Assembly (NCBI RefSeq): GCF_009208735.1
Contig: NZ_WFLJ01000011.1
Location: 1-64,000 of the forward strand
Direction: 5' to 3'
DNA: 64,000 nt
From: Janthinobacterium rivuli
GTDB lineage: Bacteria > Pseudomonadota > Gammaproteobacteria > Burkholderiales > Burkholderiaceae_D
Part shown: one piece after another, positions 27,478 to 35,729 of the stretch
How the letters are laid out: the number at the start of each line of letters is the position of its first letter
How positions within the stretch are numbered: position 1 is the stretch's first letter
The notes under the pieces: generated by a model
Seen by the model: only the letters and a program-made list of their open reading frames with translations
Told to the model about the DNA's origin: nothing
Databases searched by the model: none
Program-made: the position numbers and the translations under genes

Positions 27478-28290
27478 TCAGTAACTGATCTGGATATACA
27501 CGCCTGGCTGTGCGCTCTCGTTTGCCGGCAGCAGCGTGCCGCCGGCGAACAGTTTCAGTTCGCCGGGCGCGAACGCCAGCCAGTCTTCGTTTTGCGTCAG
27601 GGGATGCGTGGCGATGACGGCGATGCGGTCATCCAGGTGGTTGTGCTGGCGAAAGTCGATGCTGCGCTCGCAGTCGATCAGTTGCGCCACGGAAAACGGG
27701 TATTCGCGTATCACATAGTGCAAATGCGTGGAACAGTGGGCAAACAGCAGCTCGCCGTCCGACAGGATGAAATTGAAGGTGCCGTGCGCGGCAATCTCGC
27801 GCGCCACTTCGCCGATGGCGGCGCGCAACTCGGCGCGCATGGGTTGGCCCAGGGGAAAGCGTGTGCGCAAGTGGGCCAGCAGGTGGCAGAACGCCTGTTC
27901 GCTGTCCGTGTCGCCGCTGGCGTGATAGTGGGCATTGGCGGGCGGGCGCCACGTTTTCAGGTCGCCATTGTGGGCGAAGGACCAGGTCTTGCCCCACAGC
28001 TCGCGGGCGAACGGGTGGGTGTTTTCCGGCGCGATGCGGCCCTGCGTGGCCTTGCGGATGTGCGCGACGATGTTTTTCGCCTTCACGGGATGCCGCTGCA
28101 CCTGGGCCGCCAGCGGCGAATCGATGGCGGCCAGGTGATCCGTCAGCAAGGTGCAGCCGCTACTGGAATGATAGGCGATGCCCCAGCCGTCGCGGTGCTC
28201 GTCCGTGCGTCCGCCCCGTTCGGCAAAGCCGGCAAAGGAAAATCCCAGCGCCGCGGGCTTGCTGCTGTTCATTGCGAGTAACTGGCACAT
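27478..28290 (-). CDS. Class II glutamine amidotransferase (YafJ-like)
   Basis: A 270-residue Ntn-type amidotransferase. The protein starts MCQLLAMN, so Cys2 becomes the N-terminal nucleophile after Met removal. GWGIAYH, NIVAHIRKAT and SFAHNGDL are conserved glutaminase motifs. There is no synthetase domain, as in YafJ/EgtC-like proteins. AAGGG lies six bases before the start. The cellular substrate is not known; the neighbours give no pathway. Confidence 0.88.
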   Translation of the reverse strand: MCQLLAMNSSKPAALGFSFAGFAERGGRTDEHRDGWGIAYHSSSGCTLLTDHLAAIDSPLAAQVQRHPVKAKNIVAHIRKATQGRIAPENTHPFARELWGKTWSFAHNGDLKTWRPPANAHYHASGDTDSEQAFCHLLAHLRTRFPLGQPMRAELRAAIGEVAREIAAHGTFNFILSDGELLFAHCSTHLHYVIREYPFSVAQLIDCERSIDFRQHNHLDDRIAVIATHPLTQNEDWLAFAPGELKLFAGGTLLPANESAQPGVYIQISY

Positions 28291-28522
28291 GGCGGCCCTT
28301 CCTGATGGTATCGGTACACGCCCACAGTAAAGGCCGGGGCAGGCCGCTGGAAGGAATGTTTCCGACTATCGTTATGCGCCGGCCGTCGCATCCCTTATGT
28401 GCTGGGCGCATATCAAATGGCGAAACCATTCGTTCTCCTTTGCTTGGCAGGGCCTTACTCTGCACACTTTGGCGCCGCCTTCCCCATGCGGGCAGTTGGC
28501 GCAGTCCGATGAAGGAGCATGT

Positions 28523-29359
28523 ATGCCATTTCCCGTCCTGAAAAATTATCTGGCCCGCCTGTCGCATCAAACCCAGGCCGGCACCAGTGTCTGGCTCGAC
28601 GGGGAGGGCAGGGCGCTGGGGCGCTTTTTCAATTGCACCATGACCAGCGCCTTCCAGCCGCTGCGCGAACTGGACAGCGGCAAGCTGGTGGCCTTCGAGG
28701 GTCTGGCGCGCAGCGTGTCGAAGGCGGACGAGGGCTTGTCGCTGTGGCGTTTGCTCGATCACGCGGCCAGCGACGACGAATCCGTGGAGCTGGACCGGCT
28801 GTGCCGCATGCTGCACGCGATTAATTTCTTCCGCCAGAGCGAAGCGGAGCAGGCCGACCTGTACCTGAACGTGCATGACCGCCTGCTGAGCGCAGTCAGC
28901 AGCAATCATGGCCACGCCTTCCAGCGCATCCTCGACGCGCTGGGCTTGCCCATCGAACGCATCGTGCTGCAATTGCCGACGGTCACGCCGAACCAGGGTT
29001 GGCTGCTCAACTACGTGGCTGACAATTACCGGCGCAACGGTTTCCGCCTGGCCATCAACGTGGCCGGCGTGCAGGAGGCCACGGGCATGCTGGAGCGTTT
29101 GCACCCGCATGCGTTCAAGCTCGACGCGGGCAATCTCAGCGACGAGCAGGCCGTCGCCAGCTTTGTCACCGTGTGCCATGCGGCAAACATCCGCGTCATC
29201 TTCAAGCGCCTCGACACGCCGGCCGCGCTGGCCGCGCTGCAGCGCGTCGCCGCCACCACGGGCTTGCCCATCGTCGCCCAGGGCTATTTGCTGGATAAAC
29301 CGTTGACGGCGCTGGCGCAGGCAAACAGGGCCGTCGCGGCCAGCGCGGCCGCCGCGTAG
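28523..29359 (+). CDS. Degenerate EAL-domain protein (probably no phosphodiesterase activity)
   Basis: A 278-residue protein with the outline of an EAL domain, including LVAFEGLARS at the position of the EAL motif, LYLNVHDRLL, and a C-terminal AQGYLLDKPL like the last EAL strand. The signature EALxR is replaced by EGLAR, the ExTE motif region reads LQLPTVTPN, and the DDFGxG segment reads INVAGVQEA. With these metal and catalytic residues missing, it should not cleave cyclic-di-GMP but might bind it or a protein. ATG 28523 has GGAG upstream; the upstream part of the open frame is noncoding. Confidence 0.75.
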   Translation: MPFPVLKNYLARLSHQTQAGTSVWLDGEGRALGRFFNCTMTSAFQPLRELDSGKLVAFEGLARSVSKADEGLSLWRLLDHAASDDESVELDRLCRMLHAINFFRQSEAEQADLYLNVHDRLLSAVSSNHGHAFQRILDALGLPIERIVLQLPTVTPNQGWLLNYVADNYRRNGFRLAINVAGVQEATGMLERLHPHAFKLDAGNLSDEQAVASFVTVCHAANIRVIFKRLDTPAALAALQRVAATTGLPIVAQGYLLDKPLTALAQANRAVAASAAAA

Positions 29360-29458
29360 GGCGCCGGATGCTGAAATGAGGGCGACACGATAGGCATTGA
29401 GGGTTTTTCTTCGCAGCACAATACGCTATAGTATTCCCATCGTTAAATTGGACTGACT

Positions 29459-30208
29459 ATGGCATCGCGCAGAAATTTTCTACATCACGGTATGGGCCTG
29501 GCCGCGCTGGGCCTGGTTGCCACCCCGCTCATCGGCTGCGCCTCGCGCACGGCCGCTCCCGCCTCGGCTTCGGCCAGCGCCAAGCCGCGCGCGCCGCGCA
29601 CGGGCGTGCCGCCCCAGCCGACGCAACTGGCCAGCGTCGACCGCTCGATCACGTCGCAGTCGCGCCAGGCCATCACCGAACTGGAACCGCCTCCCGACAT
29701 TTTTGATGCGCAGGCGCTGGACCTGGAATTCTGGCTCAAGCCCCGCACCCTGGAAGTGGTGCGTCCGGCCAGCAATGAAAAGGCGAAACTGCTGTACTGG
29801 AAAGATGGCGAAGTCATCGATTCGGCCTACCAGGAACTGTGCCACCTGCTGCGCGACGTGAACGGCAAGAAGACGGCGCCCATCGACCCGAAACTGCTGG
29901 AAACCCTGTGGGGCACGCAAGCGTTCGTGGCCCGCTACGGCATCGAGCAGCCGCTGGAGATCCTGTCGGGCTACCGCACGGCCGAGTCGAACGGCAAGCT
30001 GCGCGAAGCGGGCGTGCCGGCCGCGCGCCAGTCGCTGCACATTTCGGGCCGCGCCGCCGACATCCGCGTGGCGAATCTGAATGCGGAAGTGCTCGGTTCG
30101 CTGGTGCGCAGCTTCAAGCAGGGCGGCGTGGGCTTCTATTACCGCTCCGGCCCGCGTGGCGGCTGGATCCATGCGGATACGGGATTGCAGCGCGTCTGGA
30201 AGGGTTAA
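29459..30208 (+). CDS. YcbK/DUF882-type murein peptidase (M15-like) with Tat-type leader
   Basis: A 249-residue protein. The N-terminus SRRNFLHHGMGLAALGL looks like a twin-arginine leader, and CASR around residue 27 could be a lipoprotein site. The C-terminal ~130 residues match the DUF882/peptidase M15 fold: ILSGYRTAESN, SLHISGRAADIRV and GGWIHADTG, which supply the zinc ligands His-Asp-His. E. coli MepK (YcbK) of this family cuts peptidoglycan crosslinks. The N-terminal half is extended compared with MepK. It stands alone, with a divergent amphipathic region upstream. Confidence 0.85.
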   Translation: MASRRNFLHHGMGLAALGLVATPLIGCASRTAAPASASASAKPRAPRTGVPPQPTQLASVDRSITSQSRQAITELEPPPDIFDAQALDLEFWLKPRTLEVVRPASNEKAKLLYWKDGEVIDSAYQELCHLLRDVNGKKTAPIDPKLLETLWGTQAFVARYGIEQPLEILSGYRTAESNGKLREAGVPAARQSLHISGRAADIRVANLNAEVLGSLVRSFKQGGVGFYYRSGPRGGWIHADTGLQRVWKG

Positions 30209-30224
30209 ACCTTAGCACTGAGCG

Positions 30225-30428
30225 CTAGTCATAGTGATACGGCGGCTCCGGCACGCTGTCGCGTCCGGCGCGCCGCCATGCGTCGAAATTCACGGGGCGT
30301 TCCCAGTAAATGCGCCAGCCCAGGCGCTGGCTCGTTTGCGCCTCGGGATGGTCGCGCAGATAGGCGTCGATGAAGCGCGTGAATTCCGAGACATAGCCGC
30401 CGCGGCGGTAGGGAAGTGGACGAGTCAT
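30225..30428 (-). CDS. DUF3460 family protein
   Basis: A 67-residue protein with YVSEFTRFIDAYLRDHPE, then RLGWRIYWERPVN and a PEPPYHY end, matching the small DUF3460 family found mostly in Burkholderiales. The start at 30428 has a perfect AGGAGGAG upstream; the longer open frame to 30458 is excluded. Function is unknown. It is divergent from the LysR gene at 30503. Confidence 0.8.
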   Translation of the reverse strand: MTRPLPYRRGGYVSEFTRFIDAYLRDHPEAQTSQRLGWRIYWERPVNFDAWRRAGRDSVPEPPYHYD

Positions 30429-30502
30429 GGCTCCTCCTGCTGTTGACATTTCTTTCATTCTATCGCCAGCGGCGGAAAAGCGTCGCCCGTTTCCAGCTTC
30501 CC

Positions 30503-31384
30503 ATGAAACTCTCCAGCCATAACATCGAACTATTCCTGGCCGTCGTCGACGGCGGCTCGTTCTCGGCCGCCGCGCGCGCCCTGCGGCGTGCGCCGTCGGC
30601 CGTCAGCATGGCGATGGCCAATATCGAGGCGGAACTGGGCATCGCGCTGTTCGACCGCGGAGCGCGCGAAGCCGTGCCCACGCCGGCCGCCACGGCCCTG
30701 ATACCGCATGCGCGCCTGATCGCCGAGCAGTTGAAGCAGTTGCACCTGCACGTGCAGGAATTGTCACAGGGACTGGAAAGCCGCATTTCGCTGGGCATCG
30801 CGGCCGAACTCGACCATACGCCCTTCCTGGCCGCCGTGCGCGCGCTGTCGCAACGCCATCCGCTGCTCGACATCGAGGTGCTGACGGCGCCGCAGGACGA
30901 CGTGCTCGACATGCTGCACCGGGGCCGCATCAGCGCCTGCATGGCTTTCGCGGGCGGGCGCATCAATCACGAGGAACAGTTCCAGCTGGTGGGCAGCGAT
31001 GCCTTGCTGGCGATTATCTCCACCCAGCATCCGCACAGCGCTGCCGGCCAGCCCCTGTACATCGAGGAATTGGTGAATTTGCGCCAGATCATCGTCGCCA
31101 GCCGCGAACTGGACCTGGCCGATGCGCGCCCCGTGGTGGGCTTGTCCTACTGGCGCACGGACAGTTTGCCGATGGCGCTGGCCATGGTGGAAGCGGGGCT
31201 GGGCTGGGGCAACTTTGCCGCCTCGGCCATCCAGGACTCGCTGGCGGCGGGGCGGGTGCGTTGCGTGGCGTTCAAGAATACGGGCAATGGCCTGGTTGTG
31301 CCCATCCACCTGGTGTGGATGAAGGACCGGCCGCTGGGCATGGCGGCGCGGTCTTTTCTTCAGTTGCTCAGCGAAGCGGCCTGA
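30503..31384 (+). CDS. LysR-family transcriptional regulator
   Basis: A 293-residue LysR protein: NIELFLAVVDGGSFSAAARA begins the winged helix, and SAVSMAMANIEAELG is the recognition helix. The effector domain runs from about residue 92. ATG 30503 is the canonical LysR start; the open frame reaching back to 30416 is noncoding. Its 3' end overlaps the 3' end of the convergent PACE efflux gene by 25 bases. The target is not clear; the divergent neighbour is DUF3460. Confidence 0.87.
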   Translation: MKLSSHNIELFLAVVDGGSFSAAARALRRAPSAVSMAMANIEAELGIALFDRGAREAVPTPAATALIPHARLIAEQLKQLHLHVQELSQGLESRISLGIAAELDHTPFLAAVRALSQRHPLLDIEVLTAPQDDVLDMLHRGRISACMAFAGGRINHEEQFQLVGSDALLAIISTQHPHSAAGQPLYIEELVNLRQIIVASRELDLADARPVVGLSYWRTDSLPMALAMVEAGLGWGNFAASAIQDSLAAGRVRCVAFKNTGNGLVVPIHLVWMKDRPLGMAARSFLQLLSEAA

Positions 31385-31827
31385 ACATCGGTGGAGGCTT
31401 CCTTCGGCTGCTGCGCCGACAGGGGCACGCCGAACAGGCCGTCGAAGAAATAATTGAAGATGAAGCTGTAGCACGGGATGATCAGCATCAGCGCGAAGTC
31501 CAGCACGAACGCCTGCCACAGGCTGATGGCTAGCCACCAGGCGATCAGCGGGATCAGGTAGATGACCAGGGTGATCTGGAAACCGATCGCATGCAGGATG
31601 CGGCGCCAGACGGTGCGCGTGCGCGACACCTGGCGGATTTCCCAGTATTCGAAGGCCGTGTTGTAGAGCAGGTTCCAGATCACGGCGATGCTGGTGATCA
31701 TGATCGCCAGCGGTCCCGTACTGGTGGGCGATTCGCCTGAAAGCAGGGTCAGCCAGGCCGTGGAAATGGCCATGCCGATGATTTCAAAGGCGGTGACGTA
31801 GACGATTTTGCGTTTGATGCCTTGCAT
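31360..31827 (-). CDS. PACE-family multidrug/biocide efflux protein
   Basis: A 155-residue membrane protein with four hydrophobic helices, two tandem bacterial transmembrane pair domains: RKIVYVTAFEIIGM at the start with the family's conserved glutamate (FEIIG), and IWNLLYNTAFEYWE in the first repeat. The second repeat has RILHAIGFQITLVI. PACE proteins such as AceI export chlorhexidine, acriflavine and polyamines by proton antiport. The convergent overlapping neighbour is a LysR gene; in Acinetobacter the regulator AceR is also LysR-type but placed divergently. Confidence 0.88.
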   Translation of the reverse strand: MQGIKRKIVYVTAFEIIGMAISTAWLTLLSGESPTSTGPLAIMITSIAVIWNLLYNTAFEYWEIRQVSRTRTVWRRILHAIGFQITLVIYLIPLIAWWLAISLWQAFVLDFALMLIIPCYSFIFNYFFDGLFGVPLSAQQPKEASTDVQAASLSN

Positions 31828-32009
31828 GTAAAGCCTGTAAAGAAGAGATGGCGCGTATTTTAAGTCAGTCTTGCTGATGTTTGAAGTCGATAGCTGTCAG
31901 TTTTTCTGATTGATTCGCGATGGGAATACCCTGCGTACCGTGAACGGTGGATAATGGCGGCTGGCAGGCAACCGGTCCCGCCGCATCACCGCAGAAAAGG
32001 TCAACGAGC

Positions 32010-32462
32010 ATGCAAGGCGCAGCAGACAGCAACACCCCCGACACTTCCAACACATCCGCCAGCGCGGACGAGCGTCCCCGTTTCCGTCCCCGTCCGTGGG
32101 AGCATCTGGAAACGCCGTATGACGTGGAAGTGTGGATCGAGGAACATAACCGCAGCATGCAGGACAATATCCGCGCCACGGAAACGGGTGTGGGCATCTG
32201 CTTTACCCTGGCCGAAGGCGGCGATATCTATATGCAGACGAGCGCCGATGGCGCCGTCGTGCTCGATGTGACGCCGGATGCGGCCTGGGTCTCTCCCCTG
32301 ATCAGCGCGGCCACGGGCTGCGAGACGCCGGATTCGTCGCTGTGGATCTTGCCTGACGATAAATTGATCCAGCTGATCGTGGGGCTGTCGAGCCTGGTGG
32401 CCAGCACCTTGCTGGTGGTGGGCCATGATTTCGGCTTGCGCCGGCGCGGCATGGGGCGCTGA
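32010..32462 (+). CDS. Hypothetical protein
   Basis: A 150-residue protein of unrecognised family. The first ~45 residues are Ser/Thr/Asn/Asp-rich and probably disordered, then come an acidic-basic middle (PWEHLETPYDVEVWIEEHN) and a hydrophobic stretch near residues 115-135 that could be a single helix. GTG at 31947 gives a 21-residue longer form. No domain is recognised and the flanking genes do not suggest a function. Confidence 0.5.
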   Translation: MQGAADSNTPDTSNTSASADERPRFRPRPWEHLETPYDVEVWIEEHNRSMQDNIRATETGVGICFTLAEGGDIYMQTSADGAVVLDVTPDAAWVSPLISAATGCETPDSSLWILPDDKLIQLIVGLSSLVASTLLVVGHDFGLRRRGMGR

Positions 32463-32600
32463 GGCGTTCGCACGCCGATGGCGTCGGGCGGGCATGGCCC
32501 TTGTTGGGCTCCCGTTTGCGCTGTATCATGCGGGCGTTGCAAAATATGCCATGCCCGCGCCGGGCATGCCTTCCGCCTACACTCCGATGAAAAGCCCGCG

Positions 32601-33452
32601 ATGCATAATGACAAACTGGACCTTCGCAACATCAGCCTGGTGTGCGTGGAAACCCGTTATCCCGAGCTGGCCAGCTTTGCCATCGAGCGCTGCCTGGCCG
32701 GCGCCGATTTCAAGGAGTGCCTGCTGTTCACTTCACGGCTGCATGACTTGCCCCCGCATATACGCCAGGTGCTGATCGCCCCGATCGAGAGCGTGGAGGC
32801 GTATTCGGCATTCATGGTGCATGAGCTGGGCGCCCATTTCAGCGGAACGCATGTGCTCGTCATGCAGTGGGACAGTTTCATCGTGGATGCGCGTCAATGG
32901 CAGAACGCCTTCCTGGACTGCGATTACATCGGCGCACCGTGGTCACATCGCCCGGTGGCCGTCGGCAATGGCGGCTTTTCGCTGCGTTCGCGGCGCCTGT
33001 ACGACCTCTTGCCGCAACTGGCCATCACGCAACCCCATCCCGAAGACTATGCGATCTGCGAGTTGCATGGCGAGCGCCTGCGCGAGGAGTTTGGCGTGCG
33101 TTTCGCCACTGCCGCCCTGGCCTCCAGCTTTGCCTTCGAAGGCATTTTGCCAGCTGGTCCCACGTTCGGTTTCCACGGTTTTTTCAACTTTGGCGAAGTG
33201 CTGGACGATACGGAACTGACCGGCTACCTGCGCCTGTGCGACGATGCCACGTTGCATGCGCCAGCCGCGCGCGGGCTGATCAAGCAGCTGTATCGCTGCG
33301 GCCGCTACCGGATGGCGGCGCGCGTATTGCGCCGGCGCCTCAACGGTGGCGCCGCCATGTTCGCCGATGCCTGCCTGCTTGCCTTGCGCACCGGCGGGCA
33401 TGCGCTCACGCGCGGCCGCTCGCTCGCCGCTGCGCCGCCGCAGCCGTCCTGA
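32601..33452 (+). CDS. DUF5672 family protein, putative glycosyltransferase-like
   Basis: A 283-residue protein matching the DUF5672 family: VLVMQWDSFIVDA with the acidic pair expected near a nucleotide-sugar site, CDYIGAPW, VGNGGFSLRSRRL and PEDYAICEL. The family is typically found in surface polysaccharide loci and is thought to act as a glycosyltransferase, but the activity is not established. Here it stands alone without other glycan genes. The start ATG 32601 follows a weak ribosome binding site, and the extended open frame to 32478 is noncoding. Confidence 0.75.
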   Translation: MHNDKLDLRNISLVCVETRYPELASFAIERCLAGADFKECLLFTSRLHDLPPHIRQVLIAPIESVEAYSAFMVHELGAHFSGTHVLVMQWDSFIVDARQWQNAFLDCDYIGAPWSHRPVAVGNGGFSLRSRRLYDLLPQLAITQPHPEDYAICELHGERLREEFGVRFATAALASSFAFEGILPAGPTFGFHGFFNFGEVLDDTELTGYLRLCDDATLHAPAARGLIKQLYRCGRYRMAARVLRRRLNGGAAMFADACLLALRTGGHALTRGRSLAAAPPQPS

Positions 33453-33572
33453 CGGCCCGCGCTTGTGGTGAAAGCGGCATACCGGCATGCATCGCTCGAC
33501 ACTGGGCATGGCGCATGCTAGTCTCGCTACTGCACCCACCTTGTTGCCTGGGCGGCAGTGCCAAGGACAGCC

Positions 33573-35729
33573 ATGGATACGCCACCGCTAGCGGTACCTG
33601 CTCCGGATTCCTCCTCGCGCGGCCACGACGGCGCGGTCGCGCCCCTGCTTGACGATGGCGTCTTCAGTCCGGAACGGATGAAGGCCGAACGCGAGCAAGC
33701 CTATTTCAATGATCTATACCTGCTGGCGCCCGTCGCCTATTTCGTGCTCGGGCTCGATGGCGTGATCGTGCAGGTCAACCTGGTGGCGGCCGAATTGTTC
33801 GGCCTGGTGCGCGAGCGCCTTGGCCACGTGCTGTTCCGTTCATATGTGCACGATGCGTTCCGCCACGATTACGAGCAGTTCGTGCAGCGCGTGCTCAATA
33901 GCAGCGAGCCCGAGCGCATCCAGCTGCAGGTGCGGCTGCGTCCTGACGCGCGCGAGGCCGGCTTTCCCGTCAGCCTGCTGGGCAGCGCCGATCCGAACGG
34001 CCAGGCGCTGCGCCTGGTGCTGGAGCAGGCCGAGGGCAAGCTGGCCGCGCTCGAACGCAGCGAAGAGCGCTTCCGGCGCATCGTGCACAGCGCCGAGGAG
34101 GGTATCTGGGAAATCGATGCGCGGGCGCTGACCAGCTTTGTCAATCCGAAGATGGCGCACATGCTCGGTTACCAGATCGAGGACATGCTGGGCCAGCCGC
34201 TGTCCGCCTTCATGGATGACGAGGGGCGCGCCATCCTGGAGCGCAATATCGCGCGGCGCCAGGACGGCATCGCCGAGCGCCACGAATTCAAGTTCCTGCG
34301 GCGTGACGGCGGCACCTTGTGGGCCACGCTGGCCACCAATCCCATCTTCGACTCCGGCGGCGCCTACCTGGGCGCGCTGGCGCTGGTCAGCGACATCACG
34401 GCGCAGCGCGCGGCGTCCGAGCGCATCTGGCGGCAAGCCAATTTCGATTCCTTGACTGGCTTGCCGAATCGACATATGTTTCTCGACCGCTTGCAGCACG
34501 AGGCGCGTCACGCCAGCCGCGCAGGCGGTTGCCTGGCCCTGCTGTTCATCGACCTCGACCATTTCAAGCAGGTGAATGACCGCCTCGGCCACGAGAAGGG
34601 CGACATGCTGCTGCGCCAGGCGGCGCTGCGCATCAGCGAGCGCGTGCGCGCCACCGATACGGTGGCGCGCCTGGGCGGCGACGAGTTCAGTGTCATCCTG
34701 GCCGGCGTGGGACAGCTCGCCGGCATCGAGCGCGTGCTGCAGGAATTGACGACGGCGCTGGCCCGGCCTTTCGTGCTCGACGGCGAGACGGCGCAAGTGT
34801 CGGCCAGCGTGGGCGTGGCGCTGTATCCGGCCGACGCCGAGGCGACGGACACCTTGTTGCGGCATGCCGACCAGGCCATGTATGCGGCCAAGAGCGCGGG
34901 GCGCAACGGCTACAGCTATTTCACGCCCGCCCTGCAGCAGGCGGCCGACTTGCGTCGCGCCACAGTGCGCGAGATGCGCCTGGCGCTGGCGCAGGACCAG
35001 TTCGAAGTGCATTACCAGCCCATCATCCGCCTGTGCGATGGCGCCATCGAGCGGGTCGAAGCGCTGCTGCGCTGGCGCCATCCGCTGCGCGGCTTGCTCA
35101 TGCCCGCCGATTTCATCGCCTTTGCCGAGGCGAACGGGCTGATCATCGATATCGGCGAGTGGGTCTTTCGCCAGGTCGTGCGCCAGGCGCGCCAGTGGCA
35201 GGACGCGCACGGCGCCGTGTTCCAGATCGGTATCAACAAATCGGCCGTGGAATTTCGCTGCGACGCCGCGCTGTACCAGGATTGGGGTCATGCGCTGACG
35301 CGGGCGGGCCTGGCACCAGGTGCCATCGTCATCGAAACAACGGAAGCCGTGCTGCTCGACGAGGCGCGCCAGGTGGGCGAGCGCCTGCGCCAGTTCCGCG
35401 CCATGGGCCTGGCGCTGGCGCTCGACGATTTCGGCTGCGGCCAGGTATCGCTCGGGTGCATCCAGAAGGCCGATATCGACTTTCTCAAGATCGACCGTTC
35501 GCTGGTGGGTGAGCTGGGACGCGATGATGCGGGGTTGGGTCTGTGCGAGGCGATCATTGCGCTGGCGCAGCGGCTGGGCGTGAAAGTCGTGGCCGAAGGC
35601 GTGGAGACGGCGTCGCAGCGCGATCTGCTGCGCGCCGCCGGCTGTGATTATGCGCAGGGTTATGTCTTTTCAGGCGCGCTGCCCGTGGAGCAGTTGACTG
35701 CGATGCTGGCGGCGGACCGGCGTTTTTAA
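33573..35729 (+). CDS. PAS-PAS-GGDEF-EAL cyclic-di-GMP enzyme
   Basis: A 718-residue soluble protein. Two PAS domains (residues ~45-155 and ~170-290), then GGDEF (LGGDEF, residues 368-372 being intact) and EAL (EALLRW from residue 496). The EAL active site is complete: GINKS, ETTEAVLL, LDDFGCG and VVAEGVET. Either or both activities may be used; an intact GGDEF often acts as a GTP-sensing switch for EAL. ATG 33573 has AAGGA five bases upstream. Its last four bases overlap the convergent flagellar locus end, so it is a convergent neighbour, and its products could modulate motility, though this is inference. Confidence 0.92.
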   Translation: MDTPPLAVPAPDSSSRGHDGAVAPLLDDGVFSPERMKAEREQAYFNDLYLLAPVAYFVLGLDGVIVQVNLVAAELFGLVRERLGHVLFRSYVHDAFRHDYEQFVQRVLNSSEPERIQLQVRLRPDAREAGFPVSLLGSADPNGQALRLVLEQAEGKLAALERSEERFRRIVHSAEEGIWEIDARALTSFVNPKMAHMLGYQIEDMLGQPLSAFMDDEGRAILERNIARRQDGIAERHEFKFLRRDGGTLWATLATNPIFDSGGAYLGALALVSDITAQRAASERIWRQANFDSLTGLPNRHMFLDRLQHEARHASRAGGCLALLFIDLDHFKQVNDRLGHEKGDMLLRQAALRISERVRATDTVARLGGDEFSVILAGVGQLAGIERVLQELTTALARPFVLDGETAQVSASVGVALYPADAEATDTLLRHADQAMYAAKSAGRNGYSYFTPALQQAADLRRATVREMRLALAQDQFEVHYQPIIRLCDGAIERVEALLRWRHPLRGLLMPADFIAFAEANGLIIDIGEWVFRQVVRQARQWQDAHGAVFQIGINKSAVEFRCDAALYQDWGHALTRAGLAPGAIVIETTEAVLLDEARQVGERLRQFRAMGLALALDDFGCGQVSLGCIQKADIDFLKIDRSLVGELGRDDAGLGLCEAIIALAQRLGVKVVAEGVETASQRDLLRAAGCDYAQGYVFSGALPVEQLTAMLAADRRF

